Shown piece by piece: positions 57,265 to 64,000 of a stretch of DNA of 64,000 nt. The notes below the pieces were generated by a model. That model had not been told where the DNA came from. It was given only the letters and a program-made list of their open reading frames with translations, and ran no database searches. Both the position numbers and the translations under genes were made by a program. Within the stretch, counting starts at the first letter, position 1. Each line of letters begins with the position of its first letter. This DNA comes from Parelaphostrongylus tenuis (Eukaryota > Nematoda > Chromadorea > Rhabditida > Metastrongylidae), in NCBI GenBank assembly GCA_019055375.1, contig JAHQIW010004746.1:62001-126000 (forward strand). Direction: 5' to 3'.

Positions 57265-60200
57265 CAGACCATTGGATCTGAAAATCATCTAGTCTTGAGA
57301 GGAGTGGAGAGGGAGGGGGTTGGGAGTGGGGAAGGAGGAGATACGCGCCTCAACACAAATTCTTTTGCATGTGGCGCGGCATCGATGTACCACATATGAT
57401 ACGGCAGAACCCAAGGGCATAACTCAGCTTCCTGGCGAATAAACTTTCATTCTTACTTCGGAAAACTCCCATACTTCTAATCTTGCGTAATAACTCCTGT
57501 CTATAAAAGTCAATCAACCGTGTGATGGTTAGCCCCATTTACATAACTGCCATAGTTTCTTGTTGATTTTTAACCGTTTCAATCTGATGAGGATATAACA
57601 TGTTTTGAGCCTTTAGGTCTAGTGCTTTACAAGCTTTCGTTCTACCGGGACTCGTCAGTAGCACCCTCTCTCAATTCAGCCGATCCCTAGAGGCTAAATA
57701 ATCCTCTATAAGGGAATCGATGCAGAGTAATAAATCACCCCAAGTCGGATGATGGAATTATCTGACGCTACGGTGCCCGGGAGTTGAGCTTGTGGCTTTC
57801 ACAATGATTCAAACCTCTCCTTTCTTAACCGTTTTTGTTTTTCAAATTTATGGTAAGCAGGCCAGTCATACTCATTTTTACCAACCCACTCCGATAATGT
57901 ACTGCAGTAAATTTGTCCAACAAAAAGAATTCCTGAAATGAATGTTTGACATCATGATGGAAAAATGTTGATTTGGGTATTAATGAATTCTTGAAATTAT
58001 TAATAAATGCTTTGTTTCTGAAGAGTTCTGAGCAGAAGCATATGAAACAATTTCACGAATTCTTTCGGCGTGTTTAGCTTAATCTGAGCATAGACGATTG
58101 AATATATAGTGTGACAATCATACCAGAGAACATTCCGCTCTTCTAATCAAAGGCAAGGCGCTACTCATTGCAGGCAATAATGTAAGGTTTGATAGACGAA
58201 GCTCTCATGTAAATAACAGTTCCTATTGAATCGCCTGGTTTATGATAATCATCTACTGCTGGAATGTGCAGCAATGCTATTAAATGTTGTATTATGCTAC
58301 TAAATGTATGTTAAAAAAGAAGCGTTTAGTGTGTTTGAATTTTTTAGAATGCGCCATGCATTCAACTTCATTCATAGCATCAAAGATGTGGTCGAGTGCA
58401 TCTTCAATCCCTAAAATGACTTTCGGAAACCTATCGAGCATTAGCACTCTTATATAATTCCTAAATCAATTTGCCAGCAAACACAGAGCGCAGACGAATA
58501 GGCGTATAAATTTAAGCATCTTTGAACTATGTCCTACATGAGCTTCTCAATACAATACTTTTCAAGCGCAGCGCTACTCCACACTGTTATGCTTTACTCT
58601 ATTGATTTAGGTGCTGGATAAGTTTCTTCTAATGGCTCCACGAAATTTTTGATTACCGACTCCCATTAATCTTTGTTACAAAAAAATCAAATCTTTTTTA
58701 CGTGATTGGGCTGACATGAGGTTGTTTTATTCACCATCATCATGTATGCTCAATCAAGCAGAAAATTATTGCCTTGATGACGTTGAGTGTCCTAGTATCG
58801 AGGCCCAATTGATTAGTGTATGTATGGGATTTGACCTTTATCCGAGATAAAATCCCAATTTTAGTAGCTTTGGAAGATGCGAAATATCGAAATGCTCTTT
58901 GATAATGGTCGTGAAGGGCTTTCTTAGTCGAAATTTGGATGAAAAACTTTTACCTCGAGAAATAAAGTCCTGAATGTTTAATAAATGTTATGTTCATCAT
59001 TTAGTGGATCGAATATGCTTTATTTAATGGTCTAGTGATTCTATGAGTATTCTAACAGTACTTTCAGGCTTTCCCATTATAGATTTATTTCCACTGCATA
59101 TCATGGTTGAATAAAGCGATGGGAGGCTGCGTTCCGCGTGCAATCCATCAGTGGCTGTTGGGGCTCCCACATCGATCCAGGGCCGAGGCACTATTACTCT
59201 CGACGGCTTCAAAACCACTGGCGCTTCCACATAGTGTTGTTTTGTTTTGTCATACTGGAATTGAATGAGGTTTCTACACATCATCTTGATCATGATTTAG
59301 TGTGGTTGTCACAAGACCTGTTGAGTAGCATTATTACAGTGTTATGATTTTGTACAACCGCATTCCGAGAATACTTTCTTTTCTATTTTCTTCCCTTTTT
59401 TTGCTACAAGTTTTTACAATACTTTACTACCGTACAATAGTGATAAAAGTGGATCTGATAGAGACGCAAACTCAATCAGCCTTTTCCGAAACGTGACACC
59501 GTAGTTGACGGCCTGACCTCTACAGCAACTATATGAGGGGAAAAATGGTCTCCATCGCATTTGAATTTATACGTGATTTACTTGATAAAGGCTAAAAATA
59601 AATTTCACGCGTTACATGGTGATAAACAACTAGGCATCGATAGATGTGTTGAGATTTCTGATGTCGCTGCAATAGTGCAACCATTCTCAATGCCTCTCAT
59701 CAGAAATTCACGAGATGCCCGTCTTACTTCCTATTTTCAACAATAGTTTGATCCTTTCTAATCTTGTTCTTCTTTAGGTTTCTATATTGTACAAGTCTTG
59801 ATCTTTCATGCGACAAATCTGTCTCTTTTTTTTCTTTAAGATTACTCGTTCAGTTGACTGAACAGTTGTTAGAAAACAACTTACACGATCGCTTCTTATT
59901 TTCTCATAAGTTATGCAGCTGTTTATCTACGACTGAAAAAGGACCACTGGAAAAACTTGACATTAGTCAGACCACTCAGTATTTCAAAATTCTTTCATAT
60001 TTCCAAGATACGTCTTTCATAGTATTTCGTTTATGCAGTATGTAGTTCGTCTGTCATCTGCAATTCTTCTGAAACAGTTAACACATAGTCAAATTACCAG
60101 CTCTTCAATGCGATCGACATGCGGGTGAGCGTTAAATTTTTTCGCCGGCTTTGAAGTGCATTGAAATCAACGCTCATAGCTCGCTGTGCCCACTCCCATA

Positions 60201-60320
60201 AATCACAATAACACGCTGTTCGTCATTAGTTTCATCTCAATGACGCTGAGTGTGAAATAAAGAGATCTTGTCAATATAACCAATATCTGTTAGCGCAGTT
60301 TGGATTAGTGCCGATATGGC
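57265..60320. other. Intergenic, no gene assigned
   Basis: AT-rich with scattered short frames. A minus-strand frame around 59024-59240 (LKPSRVIVPRPWIDVGAPTA) is open but unrecognised. Confidence 0.4.
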
Positions 60321-60324
60321 TTGC

Positions 60325-60510
60325 AGGAAAAATCGTTAACATTTGTTCGTTGCAGACTGATGCGTTCTAGCATAGAAAGAGTGGTGACAAAACAAGTGTC
60401 GTTAGTGTAATTACTTGAGCACGCGCCCCGGAATGGCAAATGCGCGTTTGAGTGCCGCCTAACGTCAAAATTTGCACATCACTCAACATCATTGGGTATA
60501 TCTATAACAG
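60325..60510 (+). repeat. tRNA-headed SINE family A, single arm
   Basis: gtcgttagtgtaattacttg (A-box region), gcgcgtttgagtgccgccta (degenerate B-box), then acatcactcaacatcattgg, the same end as 37160 and 37470. Confidence 0.55.
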
Positions 60511-60514
60511 CAGA

Positions 60515-62480
60515 CCACCGCTCATAAGTGGTTGAATAAAAAGAGGATTTTTGTTGAGTTGTCATCTCACTTCTGTGTCACTTCACAAAAGCAAATAGTC
60601 CCGTTGAAATTGACGTGTTGATATTTGAGAAGCACCGTCATGGTAATGGTAGCCATCATATCAGTGGGACTTTCACTAACAAAATCCTCTCTTTTTCGGC
60701 ACTCTCTGCGTCAAAGCGAGCAAACTGATTCGAAAATCAGTTTTTTCACTTCATTTAACGCGACCAATCATCACAACTTGCTGCTGGATCCCACCACTTT
60801 TTGCATTCGATTCATTTCCTCGCAGTCATCCTCCATAAAGGTCTTCTAGCATTTCACATGTTACTTGGCTGATGCTTGAAATTTTCGCGTTTACAATGTC
60901 GTAGAAATCTTTGTGTGGCAGAAGAAGCCAACGGAAATGAAGTGCATTGGTAGGAAGATTTTCCTCACGATTTACGAGTAAGCTGGTCAAAGCGTTCTCT
61001 AGGGCCTTCGTTGATTGATTGCAAGAGGGAGTGTTTGGGGAGGGGATTGAGCGAGAGCGTTTCTTATCACCTTGCTTCTCTAAAGAAGACGTATCTAATC
61101 ACTGCGCTAACCCTGCTCCAAGAGCAGTTTTTGTGGAATGTCTCCTGTGGACTAGAGCCTATTTTGGTGAAATGATGTTTGCACAATACGTATCATGGGA
61201 TCCTATAGATTAAACACAAATGTGTAAAATCTTTGTGTGCAGAAGAAAAACCATCGCAAATGAAATTCATTGGTATCACTGAACGTTATCGAGTTTAAAT
61301 CATCGAGCAACATTGAGGTATTTGGTCTTACCAAATTTCACTTATTCCATTTCCATCAGTCTCACTGCTCCTTACAAGAATGTAGTCATGGATGATTCGC
61401 CATGTTCTGCTGTGACATATGGTGTCGCTATTTCCACCTTTCGGTCGGAAATGTCGAGCCAGTGTTACCTTAGTGGTTTCGCTCAAATAGTACAGCTTCT
61501 GCAATATATCGCATCTCTAGACCTAAAAACATCAACGGCCGCAATCACAAAACTACTGAAACTGTGATCGATCATAGTCAGAAACATATATTGTGAAGGA
61601 CTAATTTTTGTTGAGATTATAAGAATCATTAAGTCATCGGCAATAACGCTCCAACATATCCACGACACCTTGATTAACATATTCTATTAGTAATTGACTA
61701 TTACGTCAAATAAAAGCAATTTGAGTTCACAGCTCATGTTACCTAGGAATCAGTTCTTAATTATGGTGTAAAGTCATTCGTAATCTTTTGAAGCTGATGA
61801 GACGCTTCTCTTCTGGTCCCTATTTCAAACAGTAAAACAATGATAGTAACGAATTGTGTTGAGCCTGACACGAACGCGTTCGATAGTGTATATCGCCCGT
61901 GAGTCCCACGTTAAATTTTCACACAGCAGGCGGCGCAATGTTGAGATTCTTATCAGCAATAAAAGGGGTTGAATCGTTAGTAAGTGGGTTAACCGGATAG
62001 AAGATCATTCAGATAGGTGATTATGGTTGAAAAGTTAACCAGTTAAAATACTATGGACTATTCGTCAAAAATGATACTGCACATTGCCATACGACGCCCT
62101 TCGTCGATAATCCGACGCAACTCCTATGAATGTTGAAATTTAGGACTTGAGACTTCCAGGACTGTAGAAGAGGTTTGTTCTGCTTATGGGTGACATCTTC
62201 TCATATTATCCACTTATACTCCGGTATGAACATTAGTAGTCGCTTCAACCTCTGTCATTGGTTATACGGAATGAATTCACGTGCTCTAGTATTTTTTCTT
62301 CACAAGCCTCTTCACAAACCACGCTCAATATTAGAATTAGAATTTTCGAAGCAAAAAGCTCCTTTCCGGAAAGAAGCCAAAGAACACGATTGTGATCCTT
62401 ACAATGCACTGCATTTTACACAATTTGTAAAGAAAAGAATTTTGAGGAAAATTGAGCGTATTTTCAGTTGAAAGTACCTT
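60515..62480. other. Intergenic with a short local duplication
   Basis: aaatctttgtgtggcagaag...aatgaagtgcattgg (60904-60951) and aaatctttgtgtgcagaaga...aatgaaattcattgg (61228-61274) are direct repeats about 325 bases apart. No gene was assigned. Confidence 0.4.
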
Positions 62481-62484
62481 TACA

Positions 62485-64000
62485 ATATCTGTCACCTATC
62501 GCCTGTCGTCCCGTTGATTGTCGAGTGACTCGAGCGGGTACCAGCAACACTCCCATTTTTTTCCCTATCGCGTGCAAGTGTAGCCCCTTGGTCCTCCTCG
62601 CTCTAGGGATTCGCTGAGCATCATATCTTTCTTCTATGCCTTTCGTAAAGAAATCGCACCGTTGAGTCGGTGGTCTTACTGAAGAGGGCTTGATGCCCCG
62701 AGAAATCCAGTCGGTAACGGCTCTCGTCCACCGTTGTCGCTGAAGCGCATCACGTGTCCGGCCCACCTTATTTTCGATATCCTGGCGTGTAGAACGGCGT
62801 CTCTGATCTTCAATCGCTGACGTGGGTTGGAACTCCGTATCCTTTCTCTCATTTGTAAGATACGTGAACCCTTAGCATCAACCTTTCAACTGTGCGTTCA
62901 AAAGCGCCAAGTGATCTTTCATCCTGCTTACCTAGCGACCAGGTTTCTGCTGCATACAATTGAACAAGGATAATCGAGTCGAAAAAGGTGAGCACGGAGT
63001 CGGATGTCCTTTGTCGTCTTCGTACTTCCTTGGTGCTCTCAAATGGTCTCCAAGCCGCTCGTTTTCTCCTCCTTCACAACTCTGAAGCTAGATCGTTCAT
63101 ATGTTGATTTCACGACCTATACAGACGCAAATGGAGCATGCGGAGATTTCGTTCCGTTGAGTGAGTGGGCATTCAAAACCGATCCATTCCTCATGAACAT
63201 CGTTTGCGTTAGATTTACTTGAATATCATTCTTTTCACAGGCGATGTCGAAATCGATCAGCATTCGTTCCGCTTGTCAGATGCCTGGTTTATGAGGACCA
63301 TATCATCAGCGAAGCGAAGATGGTTTTACTGTCGACCGTCAATTTTCATTCCCATATCGTCCCATTCCAATGTTCGCATGACGTTTTGGAGGGTGACATA
63401 GAATAATTTTGGCGAAATTGTATCGCCTTGTCGAACATTTTTTCTCACGTCAACGGTAATATTGTTGTAAGATGGGATATGTTGGTTCTGAAGTTTCTAT
63501 ATAGCTCACGAAGAATCATTATGCACCGAGTGGTGACGCCCTGGTTATGCAGAGCCTCTATAGCCGCTTCTGTCTCCACTGAATCAAAGGCTTTCTTGAG
63601 ATCGATGAAAGTGAGACAGAGCGGTAGTTTCTTCTCTCGTGAAACTTCAATAAGTTTTGTAATCGTGTTAATGTGGTCTATGGTACTAAATCCTTTTCGG
63701 TACACTGCTTATCCAATCGCTGTCCTTCGTCCAGTGTTTTGTCGATCCTATTTAGAATGACTCGAGTGAAGAGTTTATGGACAACAGACAGCAAGCAGAT
63801 TTGGCGATAATTGCCTATGTCGTGAAGGTCTCCCTTCTTGAATAGTAACACGTTCCTACTGGTTTTCCATTTAATGAGAACCTTGCATTTTGACAGGTAG
63901 CAGGTGAAGAGCCGATCCAGGGTGTTGATGAGAATTGGTGGTAGGTTCTTCAGGTGTTCTGGTCTAATTCTGTCTGAACCAGGTGTTGTTCTGTTCTTCA
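62485..64000 (-). mobile_element. RTE element, 3' half, running off the window edge
   Basis: On the minus strand from the window edge: KNRTTPGSDRIRPEHLKNLP, KKGDLHDIGNYRQICLLSVV, KGFSTIDHINTITKLIEVSR, DLKKAFDSVETEAAIEALHN, then the VKIDGRQ block, RWAGHVMRFSDNGGREPLPT-like 3' blocks and the tail ending near 62490 (ctgtcgtcccgttgattgtc). It has frame breaks but is less decayed than 36040-36640. The 5' half lies beyond 64000. Confidence 0.88.

Overview
The window looks like nuclear DNA of a nematode, most likely a strongylid (clade V parasite, hookworm-like). The evidence is AT-rich sequence, many short GT-AG introns (43-180 bp) beside kilobase introns full of repeats, a peptidase M14 gene ending in a ShKT domain, a cuticlin-type ZP-domain gene, and RTE, mariner/Tc, Penelope-like and tRNA-derived repeats. 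The species call is inference. I saw no bacterial operon, CRISPR array, rRNA gene or convincing functional tRNA gene.

Region 1 (about 3.2-13.2 kb, + strand) holds a zinc carboxypeptidase gene in at least 16 exons: signal peptide, propeptide, M14 catalytic domain (HxxE, DLNRN, LHSY, VELRP blocks), Thr/Ser-rich linker and a C-terminal ShKT domain. It probably encodes a secreted or cuticle-associated enzyme. A one-base frame break follows the first zinc-ligand exon, part of the propeptide cannot be joined, and the usual active-site Tyr248 reads as Ser. Its introns carry a tRNA-derived SINE, a 540-bp repeat and an internally deleted mariner.

Region 2 (about 14-19 kb) is a retroelement cluster: a near-complete but dead RTE-clade LINE, itself hit twice by a dispersed repeat that left 14-15 bp flanking duplications, followed by a decayed Tc/mariner-type transposase on the minus strand. 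At 23.7-24.9 kb a Penelope-like element with a GIY-YIG endonuclease remnant lies against an inverted partial copy of itself.

Region 3 (about 28.5-39.8 kb, + strand) holds a ZP-domain transmembrane protein gene. I can chain nine exons from the first ZP cysteine to the transmembrane segment, with a polyadenylation signal at 39774-39779. Its signal-peptide exon was not found. Its introns contain a minus-strand RTE tail, a degraded RTE fragment and nested tRNA-headed foldback repeats. An unexplained Cys-rich open segment lies in its last large intron.

Region 4 (about 40-64 kb) is mostly intergenic: dispersed repeats, foldback elements (52.4, 54.1 and 55.0 kb), two more minus-strand RTE fragments (53 kb and 62.5-64 kb, the latter running off the window), and one phase-consistent minus-strand gene fragment at 49.2-49.95 kb. 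Two genes or gene-like segments break by about one base, which suggests pseudogenes or an indel-prone assembly; the sequence alone cannot separate these.
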